Positions 11,411 through 22,915 of a stretch of DNA of 64,000 nt are shown piece by piece; within the stretch, counting starts at the first letter, position 1, and the number at the start of each line of letters is the position of its first letter. This stretch comes from Hibiscus mutabilis (Eukaryota > Streptophyta > Magnoliopsida > Malvales > Malvaceae). A program made the position numbers and the translations under genes. Location: NCBI GenBank assembly GCA_019671005.1, contig CM033745.1, positions 37,183,834-37,247,833 of the forward strand, written 5' to 3'. A model generated the notes under the pieces. The model was not told the DNA's origin. It ran no database searches and saw only the letters and a program-made list of their open reading frames with translations.

Positions 11411-12785
11411 TATTGAGTGCTAGCACGACCATGAAGGTCCAGTTGTTAAGTTCTTCCCCTGGGAGGCACGACAGATTCTGGCCAAAAACTGGTTAGGCTC
11501 GCTCCCGTCACCGATCATGTTTACATTAATTTCTTCTAAAGCTTCATTGATCAGCTCTTCATGGAGGCGCCTTTCACCCTCTTGGTTTGCCTCTTGGATA
11601 TCCTCCTCTGGATTTCGAATCCCCCCAGATACGAAGATCCCTCTGAAGTTTGAATAGGTTATGGGAGCCCAGGGAATGTCTTCCCCCCTCAACTTGGCTT
11701 TCCTCTGTTCCTGTCTTTTTTTCCATTATTGTCTTTTTTTGCATAAAATTAGGCTTATAGCCAAGTGCAAAGTGGTCCACCTTGTGAATCACACTAACGG
11801 GACGAAGATGCCCTTGTAGATTCCTCCTTAAACCTTTATTCTTTCTTGCTCCTCTTCCCAGGGTTTCGAACACCATCATTTTAGTGCATTTTGACAACTT
11901 AGGGCATGGAACTTTGCTTCATTTGGCAACAAAAGTAGCATTGATAAGTTCCAAGGCTCTGAAGGCACACTCCATCACTTCTCCATCAGTAGGGATGTAT
12001 GGTGTATCCGGAGTTACCGAAGCGATGATGTCCTCCTCTGCATTCATTGTTACTAATTTCCCTTCGGTGACAAACTTTAATTTTTGATGGAGGGAGGATG
12101 GAACAGTGCCGGCTGAGTGTATCCAAGGCCTTTCTAACAAGAAATTGTAAGATGGTTGGATATCCATGACCACGAAATCGACCACATATTTAGTGGGACC
12201 AATGAGAAAGGGTACTTCTATCTTCCCGACCATATCTCTTTGAGTCTCGTCAAAAGCTTGTACCGTATTATAATATGGCTTCATATGTGAGCTGTCGATT
12301 GGTAGCCGTTGTAGCGTAGCTAATGGCATGACATTCAATGTAGAGCCATTATCAATCAACACGCTCAGCAGCACATGGGTAGTAATGTTCAAGGCTTTGA
12401 CGGACCTCGTGCCTTTCCCTAGAATCTCGTCATCATTAAAAGTAATATGATTGACATCGGTGATGTGACCGATGATCTGATCCAATCTCCCAACAGAAAT
12501 GTTTTTCACAACGAAGGTCTCGTTCAAAACCTTCAACAATGCCGCTCGATGCCTTTTCGAATTCAGTAATAGATCAAGCACTGAAATACGAGCTGGTTAT
12601 TTCTGAAGTTGATCGATGATATTATACTCACTGTGCTTTAGAAATTTCAGAAACTCTTGTGCTTGAGTTTCTGTGACGGGCTCCTTGATCTTTGCAGGTG
12701 GGTCTTCTCCAAACAACCTTTCAGGTCCTACTACAGCTTCTTGGGCTTTCTCTTTTGGATTCCTCAAGTTTTCTGAATGTAGCAC
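11411..12785 (-). pseudogene. Tat fragment A protease region and gag-pro linker (pseudogene)
   Basis: The protease would cleave the gag-pol polyprotein. A single frame from about 12785 reads FLKHSEYNIIDQLQK, an in-frame TAA (about 12597), then RISVLDLLLNS and the active-site region LSVLIDNGSTLNVMPLATLQ (DNGS where DTGA/DSGA is usual; about 12340-12380). ERPWIHSAGTVPSSLHQKLK follows, as in other Tat proteases. Another in-frame TGA lies near 11919, and the linker continues to about 11420. The gag upstream of 12785 is missing: the sequence turns AT-rich at about 12790. Confidence 0.8.
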
Positions 12786-13431
12786 CGACCACTTCTTGTT
12801 GAGCGAGTTAATTCAATATCAACTAAATTTAAAAAATATTATTTTTTATTTAAATATTTTTATAATGATAATTTTTTAACTATATAGACAATAAAACCTA
12901 TTAATCTAATAATTTAGTGGTCAAGAATTTCAAATATGTACCATAAAATGGACATGAATTATACCAAAAAAGAATTTAATTCTAAGGATGGGCATTTTCT
13001 CCGAATCCGACATGTTTCGACCCGATGTTTTTATTTTAAAATTTGAGTTCGGATCGAGTTCGGGTTTTTGGTAAAAATCTCCGACTCGGGATAATAATAT
13101 AAATTTTCATATATATATAATTGTTATAATACCTCTCCTCTCTATATTATTTTTCAATTATCTCCTTACTTTACCTGATAAAAATATTTTTTATTTGTGT
13201 CAAATCCATTCGGATCAGAGTCGAGTTTTTTTCTCAATATTTAAATTGAATTTGGATCAGATGATACATTATCAATTATCAAATCGAATTCAAATAAGGG
13301 CTTTTTAGTTTTTAAGTCGAATTCGAATCGGCCAAAAACGAGATCCATACGATGTCTTAGGGTTCAGCCCTTCTTATAATCGAAAAAACTAGTTATATTG
13401 TATTTATATTTTGGAATCATATAATATATAA
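12786..13431. other. AT-rich spacer, possibly an old hAT-like miniature element
   Basis: There are no ORFs of note. The part at 12985-13360 begins 'ggatgggcattttctccgaa' and is rich in 'cgggttcggatcgag'-type words, which resembles some nonautonomous hAT elements. I could not find a matching right terminus, so this is only a possibility. The last nine bases (13423-13431) are the left target duplication of the next element. Confidence 0.3.
13423..13431. repeat. 9-bp target site duplication, left copy (AATATATAA)
   Basis: It is identical to 14143-14151 on the other side of the inverted-repeat element. A 9-bp duplication fits a Mutator-type transposase. Confidence 0.85.
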
Positions 13432-14142
13432 GGCTTAAATATACATCTGGTACTTGAACTATACTTTTTTCCCAAGTTGGTACCTAAAAAATTTTTACTC
13501 CTAAATTGGTACCTGAACTACACTTTCTCCCAAATTGACACCTAAAGAATTTTTCCTCCCATTTTGGTACCCAAACTTTAATTCCATCCACTATTATGAT
13601 ATTTTTATTAACATATTTAGTCCCAAAACTTATATATTCTACCAATTTGGTCCTAATTCGAAATAATTCAATAAATTTAACCATTTGTATTTACAAATAC
13701 CATCAATTTAGTCATTTTTTGCGATACTTTCAAATTAAACAAGTTTAACGGATCAAAACAACAATGAGATAATTGCATTCTACCATAAAATAACATAAAG
13801 TTACTATTAAAAAATTTTATACCAAGAAAGTGATATAAACATTTACTGGAGAAAAATAAACAATTTAAGAACATAACAAAGAGTAAATTGATAAGATTTC
13901 TAAATATAAAGGGTTAAATTTATTGAGTTATTTCGAATTAAGACCAAATTGATAAAATGTATAAGTTTTGGTATCAACTTGGGAGAAAGTGCCTAGTTCA
14001 AGTACAACTTGGGAGTAAAAATTCTTTAAGTATCAATTTGGGAGAATATGCTTAACTCAGGTACCAACTTGGGAATAAAATTTCTTTAGGTACCAACTTG
14101 GGAGAAGGTGTATAGTTCAGGTACCAAATACATATTTAAGCC
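13432..14142. mobile_element. MULE-like nonautonomous element with long TIRs
   Basis: The left end GGCTTAAATATACATCTGGT is mirrored by the right end ending ACATATTTAAGCC. The inverted repeats extend about 240 bp each (13432 to about 13684, and about 13908 to 14142). They are built from 58-60-bp tandem subunits holding GGTACCTGAACTA and CCCAA.TTGGTACCTAAA. The left arm has about two units and the right about three. The flanks carry a perfect 9-bp duplication, AATATATAA (13423-13431 and 14143-14151), as expected of Mutator-like elements. The interior is about 220 bp, AT-rich, with no transposase, so it would depend on a partner in trans. Confidence 0.85.
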
Positions 14143-14151
14143 AATATATAA
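14143..14151. repeat. 9-bp target site duplication, right copy (AATATATAA)
   Basis: This is an exact copy of 13423-13431, immediately after the terminal AAGCC of the element. Confidence 0.85.
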
Positions 14152-14981
14152 TAATTAATATTGCCAAATCTATGGATTGAGTTAGAAGGGGAAGGGTGAG
14201 AGAACTTTTGTGACGGGGAAGCATCTTATGATCTTATCTAACTCGTCATTGCATTTTGGATTAGGCTGAATTCGGATTGAAAACTCATTCCCCTTTGTAT
14301 AGCCACTTTGAATCATAAAAAATACTTAAAAAAACTTTTAGCAAAACATTTATTTAGTACCCACTTGGATTTGATCCATTTCTTTTCCTTTTCAACTTGT
14401 TTTTTAGTTTCTTATTTTCATATTAAAATATTAAAAGAAAATCATTGATTTTTATTATGTTGTCTTGTATGTCTTTTTGATTAAGTTAGTTTTACAAATT
14501 AATTGAATATTAATTTATTAGGCTCGAATCGACCAATCAAATTATCACCAAGAGAGGTTGAATTGGTCTCTTGAATGAATCGGAAAAAATTGAAAAAAAA
14601 ATGGACAAATTTTCACAACGATTTTGAAGTGGTTTGACTTCTCAACCAAGTCTACATTCTACTACCTTAGCAAACCACTAAGGATTTTTCAATTCACTAA
14701 GAATTGTTTCTTTTTAGGGACACAAAGATAACCTTTACAACCCTATCTTTTCAATGGCTAAGATAGAACCACTTCAGTTTTTCGAAGGTTAAACTAGAAA
14801 CTCTCCATTTTTTAAGGTTTGCTTGGTAAACTAAATACCTCAGAAAGGTAGGTATTTATAAGAATTAAGCTCACTAGAAAAAAGTAAATAAAGATATACA
14901 ATTAAAGCACTCTCTATACACTATATACAAGAGAAATGGAGAAATAAAGAAGAATATTTCTCTTGATCATTAAGCTTGGAT
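14152..14981. other. Noncoding spacer
   Basis: This is AT-rich sequence between the MULE-like element and the solo copia LTR. No coding, RNA or repeat feature is recognisable. Confidence 0.5.
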
Positions 14982-14986
14982 GTGTT
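14982..14986. repeat. 5-bp target duplication of the solo copia LTR (GTGTT)
   Basis: It matches 15946-15950 exactly and directly abuts the TG terminus. Confidence 0.85.
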
Positions 14987-15945
14987 TGTTGGAAAAATGT
15001 GAGAAATTGATAACTTTGAGCCATATTTCGAATGAGTAAAGGTGGAGATTCGAATAAGGATTCGGTTGGATCTTATTCCTCTCCATGAGACCTTTACAAC
15101 AATATCTCATATGCTCAAAATAGTTGAGTTATGAATGAGAAATTGATGGTCAAAGTATGAAGGTTGGGAATTAGAAAAGGAAATGGAACCCCCATATCCC
15201 ACATAGATGGGATAAATGGATTGAGAAGTGTTTATATACACTTACCCTACTTGTGGTTATTGAATGACTTGAGTTGAACTTGTGCCTTGTTTGTAGGGGG
15301 TGCAAATCTAATCCCATTTCGATTAAAGCGCACCTGCACGACATGGGCGACGTGAATGTTCGGACCGGTTGAGCCTTACGTGGACTTGTGGATATTTTAC
15401 CACTTTTGAATTAATTTTTTCCTTTTGAATAGCAGAATATCCCGAAAATTAAGGGATATATTCAGATTTAAATTCGAATTATGCTTGTAGCCCACTCAAT
15501 TATTCGATTATGGGCAATATTGAAATAATGTTTCTCATGTTTAACCTAATTTTCTCCTATAAATACATGAGCATTTTTCAGTTTTAAAACATAGAATCAA
15601 AAACGTTTTCTTTCCCAACTTGCATAGTTTTCTGGTGATAGTCGAAGGCTCGAGTACGTTCGTGATTTCTCAGTGGTGTTGCTGAAGATAATCATCTATT
15701 GTTGTATCATGGGAGACCGACGACTGACGAACTCTAGCACCGAAGAGCGGTCGAATCTGTCTTAAGGAAACTGCGTTCCTAGCAGGCCTCAGCAACCAAA
15801 TTTGATTACTTCAAATCTACATATTTTCGGTTATTTCGAACCTCTTTTATATTATTTCAAATATTATTTTATTCGTACAATTTCTGATTTATTTTTCTCC
15901 CGTTTAATATTGAATTATTTCAAATTTAACCCCTTTTGTCCAACA
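14987..15945 (+). mobile_element. Solo LTR of a Ty1/copia element
   Basis: It begins TGTTGGAAAAATG and ends TTTTGTCCAACA, so it has TG..CA ends with a TGTTGGA/TCCAACA inverted repeat. It is flanked by a perfect 5-bp duplication, GTGTT (14982-14986 and 15946-15950). A promoter-like 'cctataaatac' lies at 15557. The block at about 15600-15790 (gggagaccgacgactgacga) is related to the reverse complement of 32600-32820, the LTR of copia B, but that LTR is longer, so this is a related subfamily. There is no internal region, as expected after recombination between two LTRs. Confidence 0.9.
15556..15566 (+). promoter_or_regulatory. TATA box of the copia LTR
   Basis: The sequence 'ctataaatac' lies inside the solo LTR about 570 bp from its start. 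It should mark the U3/R promoter. 'tatttatagg' at about 32820 is the matching site, on the other strand, in the LTR of copia B. Confidence 0.6.
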
Positions 15946-15950
15946 GTGTT

Positions 15951-17454
15951 CTCTAAGCATCTTCAAATTTCATGGCATGCCTTTATATTGTGAAATGTGA
16001 ATCTAGTCGTTTATGATCGTTGGGGAAGGTTTTAAACTGTTAGAGGATTAATTTTCAGCCATAAATGCACTTCTATAATAGTGAATATCGATACTCAAAC
16101 ATGGTATTAGTACCTACTTAAATTAGAAAGAGTGGTTGCAAAAATACATAGGGTATTGGTACTGATGCGCGATATCGATACTCAAGGCATGTTTTTGAAA
16201 CTAGAAAAGTATGAAAATGTTTGGATGTGTAAAAAAACACTCAACAACCAATTTAAACACATTTTTCAAGTTGAATGGACTTTGAATTATTTTTACAATA
16301 TTTGAATAAAGCCCCAAAACATTTTTCACATAATTTGTTATATCAAAATACTATCTCAACGTAATTCAGTTAAAAAATTAATATTTTAAAAGAATAGACA
16401 TCGTCAACATGTCTGTCTTTTAGCACGCTTTTCTTCTCTTAATCGATCGCTTGACTGCTTCTTTTTTAATTGATTTTCTATCAGGGTTAGATTTGACGTC
16501 GCTAAGACTGATCAAGATGGTGCTCTTTCCTGTTGATCTTCCTATTTTGGACCCTCAAACTGGATTTCGATACAAGCTCACAATCACCGCTCTTGTTCGT
16601 GATTAAGTTATGGTAACGACCGTGTTGTCAATGTGCCTTATCATTATAATATGCATTTTTTAATGTTGATTTTTTTGTTGGTTTTTACCTTTTATCGTCG
16701 AGCTTTGGTGATATTTGTATCTATTTTCTTTCGAGCCTTTGAGTTAGGGTTTTTACTTTTTCTAGGTTGGGTTATATTTATGATCTAGAAACGTTAGTTT
16801 TTGTCTTATTAAAAATATGTCCCGATCAACTTTGTTTACTTGAGTTGTAAATTCTCTTTGTATTTCTGAAATTTTCCTCTTTTTAATATAACTTACGTAC
16901 TCATATTAAAAAATATATTTATTATTTACGGTTTTTCACCGTTGTCCTTTAAGTGTAACACAATCTAGTATCAATTACCCATTAACAAAATAAATTCAAA
17001 AAATGAATTCGGATTTTGGTATTTTACCTTGTGATGTAATATCATTTTATTTAATAAAAAAATAAGTTAAAAAATATTCTAGAAAACTAAAACAAATTTT
17101 AAACTTTAATGTTTATTTGGTAGGATTATTTTATTTGAACGAAGGTTAAAAGTAAGTTTTTTTATACATAAATATAGCATATATTTAACTAAAATGATAA
17201 GATTATATATTAATATTTCAATTTTAAATCCAAAATGTGGGTGTTAAGTAGATAGTCATTTCATTAAAAGTCAAGGGTTGGTTGTCTCTATAACATAATA
17301 ATTGCTTAAAATAGTGGCTTTCTTCTAATCTATGTTCGTTTAGTAGGCATTTTATTTATTTAACCTTTTCAGATAATAATAAATCTCGACTACATTTAAA
17401 GTTATATAAATTAAACTTTTGAAAGAGAGATAATTTTTTACATTATTTTTCTAT
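15951..17454. other. Noncoding spacer with GTATCGATAC-like motif pairs
   Basis: The region is mostly AT-rich and unassigned. Two motif pairs (16085-16113 and 16153-16181) resemble the 10-bp palindrome repeated in the insertion at 33351. A 29-codon frame at about 16519-16605 (VDLPILDPQTGFRYKLTITA) looks protein-like but I do not recognise it; it could be a relic exon of a gene or of an element. Confidence 0.4.
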
Positions 17455-17868
17455 CAACAAAGTTTACTCTTTGGCCACTTTGGCAAACAAAAATCTCTTC
17501 TCCTTACCCGGCTTAGAGGCATCGAAAGGTCTTTGGGCACATCGAATTTGGTGTTCCTTTCGAACCTTGAGGTGGAATTAAAGAATGACTTGAACCTTGT
17601 GCTTGAATAGAAGGAAAGTTTATGACAGCGAAAGTCCCGTAACGAGTGGATTACAAAAGGTGATCGAAATACTTCTTTTTTTCATGTTAGTATAATGGTT
17701 TGTTGGAGACGTAATACGATACCCATGCTCGAGATGGATGACGGTAAGTGGTGTGATAATCCAAATTTGCTCAAATTTAATGCATGTCAATTTTTTCGCA
17801 TGTTATTCGGCAGTGAAATAAACAACAAGCGGCCAATACAACAAGAAAGTATGTAGATGATCCTGCTT
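17455..17868 (+). pseudogene. LINE (L1-type) ORF2 fragment
   Basis: One frame, broken by a TAG (17608-17610) and a TGA, reads LLLTRLRGIERSLGTSNLVF, LEVELKNDLNLVLE, then KSRNEWITKGDRNTSFFH, WRRNTIPMLEMDDGKWCDNP and FRMLFGSE. This pattern (leucine-rich linker, W..GDRNT.FFH, RR.N.I..L....G.W) precedes the reverse transcriptase domain of plant non-LTR retrotransposons. Neither the endonuclease nor the RT catalytic core is present. No poly(A) tail or target duplication was found, so this is an internal fragment. Confidence 0.7.
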
Positions 17869-18179
17869 TGGGATGATTTAAGAGGTAGAGGTTGCCTGGT
17901 ATTTATAGTACCGTGCAAGCCTAAAGATAGTAAAAACCTGTAGGGAGAGTGACTAGATAAAAATAAAATAATAATAATAATAATAATATAAAATCAAAAA
18001 CAAAATTAAACTTTTATAATTACAATAATTTAAACTTTTGGCCTAAATCTCATACATAAAAAAGATCACATGCAATTTTCCCTCATAAGTTCAATAACAA
18101 CGATTTGTATTTAAATATAAGAAAAGTGATTTTCACAAATGATGTAGGGTTTATAGTATTCTTTTGAAACATTAACACA
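17869..18179. other. Noncoding spacer with an (AAT)n microsatellite
   Basis: A short AAT/TAA run lies at about 17960-17990. Nothing else is recognisable. Confidence 0.45.
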
Positions 18180-18517
18180 TTTTTACAATAATCATCTATG
18201 AACATATAGACGAACATGTTTGCAAACGCTAAATGAATCTATTCGCGAAAATATAAATGAATTCACGAACGTTAAACGGACAAGTTGACGAATATGTTCG
18301 AGAACGCTAAACGAATAAATTAATTAATTTTAAATGACCATGTTTGCGAACGTCAAAAGAACTGAGTCTAAACACACCAAATAATAAACGAACGAGTTCG
18401 AACATAGCATTAAAAATTTAAACAAACAAGAACTGAACATGAAAACCTTTTAAAACAATCAAATGAAATTGAACACAACCTTATTCGTTCAAGCTCGGTT
18501 CATTTACGCCCATATTT
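18180..18517 (-). mobile_element. Possible nonautonomous hAT-like element rich in TTCGCGAACG words
   Basis: On the minus strand the right edge reads AATATGGGCGTAAATGAACC, resembling the start of a plant hAT-type miniature family. The body has many degenerate 'gtttgcgaacg' and 'gttcgagaacgctaaacga' words. I could not identify the opposite terminus or a target duplication, and truncation by the neighbouring Athila LTR is possible. Confidence 0.35.
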
Positions 18518-18640
18518 ACATGTAAAACTGCTCGAAGTTAAATCTTCTAAGAAAAACAACATTCTATTTTTCATTAAAGATCATTCCTTAGATTGTGTTA
18601 ATTTTAATTGGCTTAAATAAAAAATTAACCCTTAAACTAT

Positions 18641-19692
18641 TATCCCTAACTCAAAACACTATTAATTGTGCATACCTTGATAATACATCCCTGTGTGAAC
18701 CAAGGGTGGAAAACAACCTATCTTGCGCTCCTTTTAGCCGTTGAAATTCACAACTTATCCCTAAGTCGAATTAGTCTTCACCATCGATCGATTGTATGAA
18801 AACCATGCTCATTCGTTTCTTGAATCTAACTCTCCCTATATTAGATAAATGGATGAATTCACGAGATCTTCTCCCAATTCACTCGAAGAATTTAAGAACC
18901 AAGAATCAACAAACTTTGAAGTAAAATTGCAAACTCAATACCTAAACAAATCCAATCATTTTCACAACCACAAAAACACAATAACCCAAGCCAAATAAGT
19001 TTAGTTTATGGCTGGGCACAAAATAAACTCAAGAATAAAATCCCTAAACATGTATCTCATTGAACAAAGAGGAAGAAGAAAGAAGATGTCGAACAACCCC
19101 TAAGGTTTTCTCTCTAATCGCACTTCTTTTGAAGTTGGTTGCTAGGGCTTGTATTTATAGGAGATGGCTAGGTCAAACTCTTTCTTGAGGAGGAAGTTAA
19201 GTTAGAATTAAATACAATATAATAAAAGAAATACATCTATTTTATTTTATTATTTTATTCCTCCTAAAACTCTTGGAATTTAATCTCCCATTGATCTCCA
19301 AGAATTCCTCAATAATTGGAGTCTTTATCTCCATCAAATTCCTCTTGTAAAATCAATTTTTGGGAGAGTTATCCCTTGAATTTCAACTATCACCACAGCT
19401 GGGCAGATTTATCTTGAATTGTCTGGGCAACTGATTCGGCAAGTCCTTCCTTATTCTGCTGAATTGCCTCGGCAATTCACACTTTACCACGACAATCCTA
19501 ACCTGCACAAAATAAAGCACAAAAGCAGCAACTTTTCCACGAAAAACCAACAAAATGTAAAACCAAGCTCATAAATCAAGGAAACTAGGAAATCATGCAT
19601 GAATGCCTATTAATGCAACTAAAATGAGCCTAAGTCTAAAAATAATATGAGTAAAAAAAGGTTATAAAAATAGTAGTTTTGAACACTTAACA
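18641..19692 (-). mobile_element. 3' LTR of Athila element C, truncated
   Basis: From 'attatccctaactc' onward the sequence matches the 5' LTR from about 27234 to its end at 28274, ending in 'gaacacttaaca'. About 400 bp present in the 5' LTR (26831-27233) is missing here, so the outer end of the element was lost. The LTR abuts a purine tract on the sense strand, as expected of a 3' LTR. It contains TTGTCTGGGCAA (19419) and TTGCCTCGGCAA (19464). Confidence 0.85.
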
Positions 19693-19735
19693 CACCCCCA
19701 AACTTGAACTATTGCTTGTCCTCAAGCAATGCAAA
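19693..19735 (-). other. Polypurine tract of Athila element C
   Basis: On the minus strand the bases just upstream of the 3' LTR read AAGTTTGGGGGTG, preceded by 'gaggacaagcaat'. A purine-rich, G-rich tract directly before the 3' LTR primes plus-strand synthesis, and this wording is characteristic of Athila elements. Confidence 0.8.
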
Positions 19736-20516
19736 TCTAATAATTACCTGCCAAGACTTTAATCATCAAAGACATGCTTCAAACTTGAATTCAAACCTCA
19801 GAACCGTGGCACAAAGTATGATCACCTTTTACATTTTTTGGATAGGACAAAAATTTCCCGGAACCAAACTATAATGCTTGTGACAATGTGTGTGCGTAGT
19901 TGTGTACAAGTTGATTTTCAAGACTCTATGTGAACAATAGGCTTTTATCAATTTAAATACCAAGGTATTTATTTTTCTTTTTACTAGAGCCAATTTCGGG
20001 CACCTCTAGTAAAACAAGCAATTTCTCATTTAAATTTTTTTGTCGACTAGAGCCAATTTCAGGCACCTCTAGCGATATCTTTAATGTGCAACTACTAGAG
20101 CCAGTTTCGGGCACTTTTAGCAAGAACTTAACTTTAAATTTTCAATTTAAATTTACCTAAATTTTAAGCAACCTAAGTTCACCAAGTTTCTTTCAATCAA
20201 TAAGCCACAACCGTGTTCATAATATTTAGCATCATAGTAAAATTCTAAGTTCTTTTCAAGCAATCCTAAAATTTAAAGGTTCTTTCAATTAAGTGCAGTG
20301 GCAAAAATTCATCATTGGATATTCAACAAGTTCAAGCAATTAAATCCAATCAAAGGCATGACAAGTAACATATGCAACCTATATGCAATTACTAAAGATG
20401 AATGTAACTAAACATGAAACTAACTAGAAACAAACACCCCCAAACTCGAGAGAAGCATTGTCCTCAATGGATGCAAAAATTAAAATAAAATGCAAATGAG
20501 TTAGTCAGAAAGGTCG
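19736..20516 (-). mobile_element. Athila C noncoding 3' region with CTAGAG..CTCTAG repeats
   Basis: This is untranslated sequence between integrase and 3' LTR. Three copies of a 26-bp unit (start CTAGAGCCAATTTCGGGCAC, ending in CTCTAG or TTTTAG) lie at about 19984, 20046 and 20094. The unit ends are complementary and can pair. 'accccc aaactcgag' near 20435 looks like a second, weaker purine tract on the sense strand. Confidence 0.65.
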
Positions 20517-22260
20517 TCACCTTGAATGATGAGTTCCTTTCGGGCCATTTGCTTGATTCTTTACCGACTCGCGATGGTTGGATGCGGGTGGCTGGTGTTG
20601 CATTCTTAGTTGCTGGGGTGAGTAAGTCAATTGCTGGGCCTTCATGTTCACCGAAATAGGGTCGATTGCCTCGGCATCAAGACTTGTCGAGGCATCAGGA
20701 ATTGCCGAGGTAATTTTGGTTGCTCGGGCAAGTTTCGCTGTTGGGGCTTTCTTTAGCACTTCTTGTTCTGTAGCCAGTGAGGAATTGTCTTGATGTTCTT
20801 GGTCATAGTGATTGTGATTGTGGTTGTGGAATCAAAAACAAAGAATGAAAAAGAATGTGTGGAAAGATAAAGATAAAAAGAATAAAAATTAAACTAAAAA
20901 CATACTTTTATCCTAAAAACTAAAAATAAGTAAAAAAATAAAATAGAATAGTTCAAAAATAAATCTGAAAATAAATAATAAATACTAAAGGAGAGCATGG
21001 TCATGCATCTCCTAAAGTAACTACTTCCTTGTCACGCTCAACATGGTTGCTGACATAGTGCTTTAATCTTTTTTCATTAACTTTAAACGCATGTCCCGTT
21101 AATGGTGGACTTGATTATCACGGCACCATGGGAGAAACGTTTGACGACTTCAAAAGGCCTAGACCATATCGATTTCAATTTTCTTGAAAAGAGTTTTAAT
21201 CGAGGATTGAAGAGAATAACTAATTGCTCGGGCAAAAATTGCCACGACAATAGCTTCTTGTCATGCCAACGCTTCATTTTCTCATTGTAGATTCTCGCGT
21301 TGTTGTAAGCTAAGGCACAAAATTCTTCAATTTCGTTAAGGTCCAGTAGTCGCTTTTATCCAGCACTCTCCCAATGCATGTTGACAGGTTTGATCGCCCA
21401 ATAAGCTTTGTGTTCGATCTCTACCCGTAGGTGGCAAGTCTTGCCATAGACAAGTCTGTAGGGCGACATGCCTAAAGGCGTCTTGAATTATGTTCGATAG
21501 GCCTATAGTGCTTCATCAATTCTTGATGACCAATTCTTTCGAGAAGGATTGACAACTTTTTCAAGGATAACCTTCAATTCATGATTAGAAATTTCAGCTT
21601 GCCCGTTTGTCTGTGGATGATATGCCGTGGCAATTTTGTACGACACTCCAAATCGCTCCAGCATTCTGGCAATTAGCCTATTGTCGAAGTGGGTGCCTCC
21701 ATCACTGATAATTGCCCTTGGTGTTCCGAATTGTGTGAATATGTTTTTTTGCAAGAATTTCTGCACAGTCTTGGAATTGTTGCTGGGAACTATAGCTGCT
21801 TCTACCTATTTAGACATATAGTCTACGACAAGTAGGATGTATACATTGCCGAACGAGGATGGGAAGGGTCCCATAAAATCGACCCCTCATACGTCAAACA
21901 ATTCAACCTCAAAGATATTCTATAGTGGCATCTCGTGTCGGCGTGAAATATTCCTTGTTCGCTGACATCGATCACACCTCTTGTAAAAGTCTTGAGCATC
22001 TTTGTAAAGTGTTGGCCAATAGAAATCAGATTGCAAGACTTTGGCCGTGGTACGAATGCCTCCAAAATAACCTCCATAGGGTGATGAATGGCATTATTAG
22101 AGCACGTTTTACTGCTCTTCCTCGGGGATGCATCACCTAATAACATGGTCTGCACATTGTTTAAATAAAAGAGGCTCATCCCAATAATAATGCTTAGCAT
22201 CATGTCAGAACCGCTTCTTTCTCTGGTGAGTAAGATCATGAGGTAAAATGCCACTAACAA
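20517..22260 (-). pseudogene. Athila C integrase with C-terminal extension (pseudogene)
   Basis: On the minus strand it runs from a zinc-binding region near 21960-22080, which is frameshifted so the CxxC pattern is only readable across frames, to the core. The core has IFTQFGTPRAIISDGGTHFD with YKIATAYHPQTNGQAEISNH, giving the second Asp and the Glu of the D,D,E triad. A C-terminal module follows (KRWHDKKLLSWQFLPEQLVI, then WSRPFEVVKRF). A low-complexity tail (about 20517-20759) rich in Ala, Thr and Gln ends the region. Frameshifts near 21800 and 21490 separate the blocks. Confidence 0.85.
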
Positions 22261-22915
22261 GGAAATTCACTAAGTCTGCATACCATGTAATTGTCGAGGC
22301 AATTGTTGCTGCTATTGCCACAGGTATTGCCGAGGAAATAACTACTGCGGTTTTCTGGCATCGTTGGTTAGGGTTGCCTGGGCAATTAACAACTGCTCGT
22401 TCGAGAATGCATCATGGATTTCCACGTTTGTGTCATCATCTTTTCCTTGTTCTAGACGTGACAAATAGTCGACGACTTGGTTCTCGGTACCTTTCCTATC
22501 CTTAATTTCAATGTCAAACTCTAGTAAAAGTAAAATCCAACAAATTAAACTAGGTTTGACATCTTTCTTGGAAAAAAAGGTACTTAATTTTTGAATGGTC
22601 AGTATGAACAATTACCTTGGTCCCGATCAAGTATGAACGAAATTTGTCAAAAGCGAAAACTACAGCTAGTAACTCTTTCTCCGTAGTGGTGTAGTTCATT
22701 TGAGCTTCTTTAAGAGTTTTGCTAGCGTAGTAAATCATATAAAACATTTTACCTATTCGTTGACCTATTACTGCACCTACTGCAAAGTCGTTTGCGTCAC
22801 ACATAAGTTCAAAGAGTAGTGTCCAATCTGGTGGTATAACAATAGGTGCTAATGCAAGCTGCTTCTTCAAGGTTTCGAATGCTTGGACACATGAATCATC
22901 AAGATTAAAGGCTTT
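22261..22915 (-). pseudogene. Athila C RNase H domain
   Basis: The domain reads WTLLFELMCDANDFAVGAVI, YYASKTLKEAQMNYTTTEKE and HTDHSKIKYLFF, the classic gypsy RNase H pattern with D, E and D positions visible. A frame change at about 22555-22610 leads to LLLLEFDIEIKDRKGTENQV and the DYLSRLE ending. It would remove template RNA after minus-strand synthesis. Confidence 0.85.

Noticed and set aside
12985..13360. Complete hAT miniature element
   Set aside because: The left part resembles one, but I found no matching right end and no 8-bp duplication.
21925..22140. Plus-strand ORF over the Athila integrase zinc-binding region
   Set aside because: Shadow of the minus-strand integrase, in which recognisable blocks are read.
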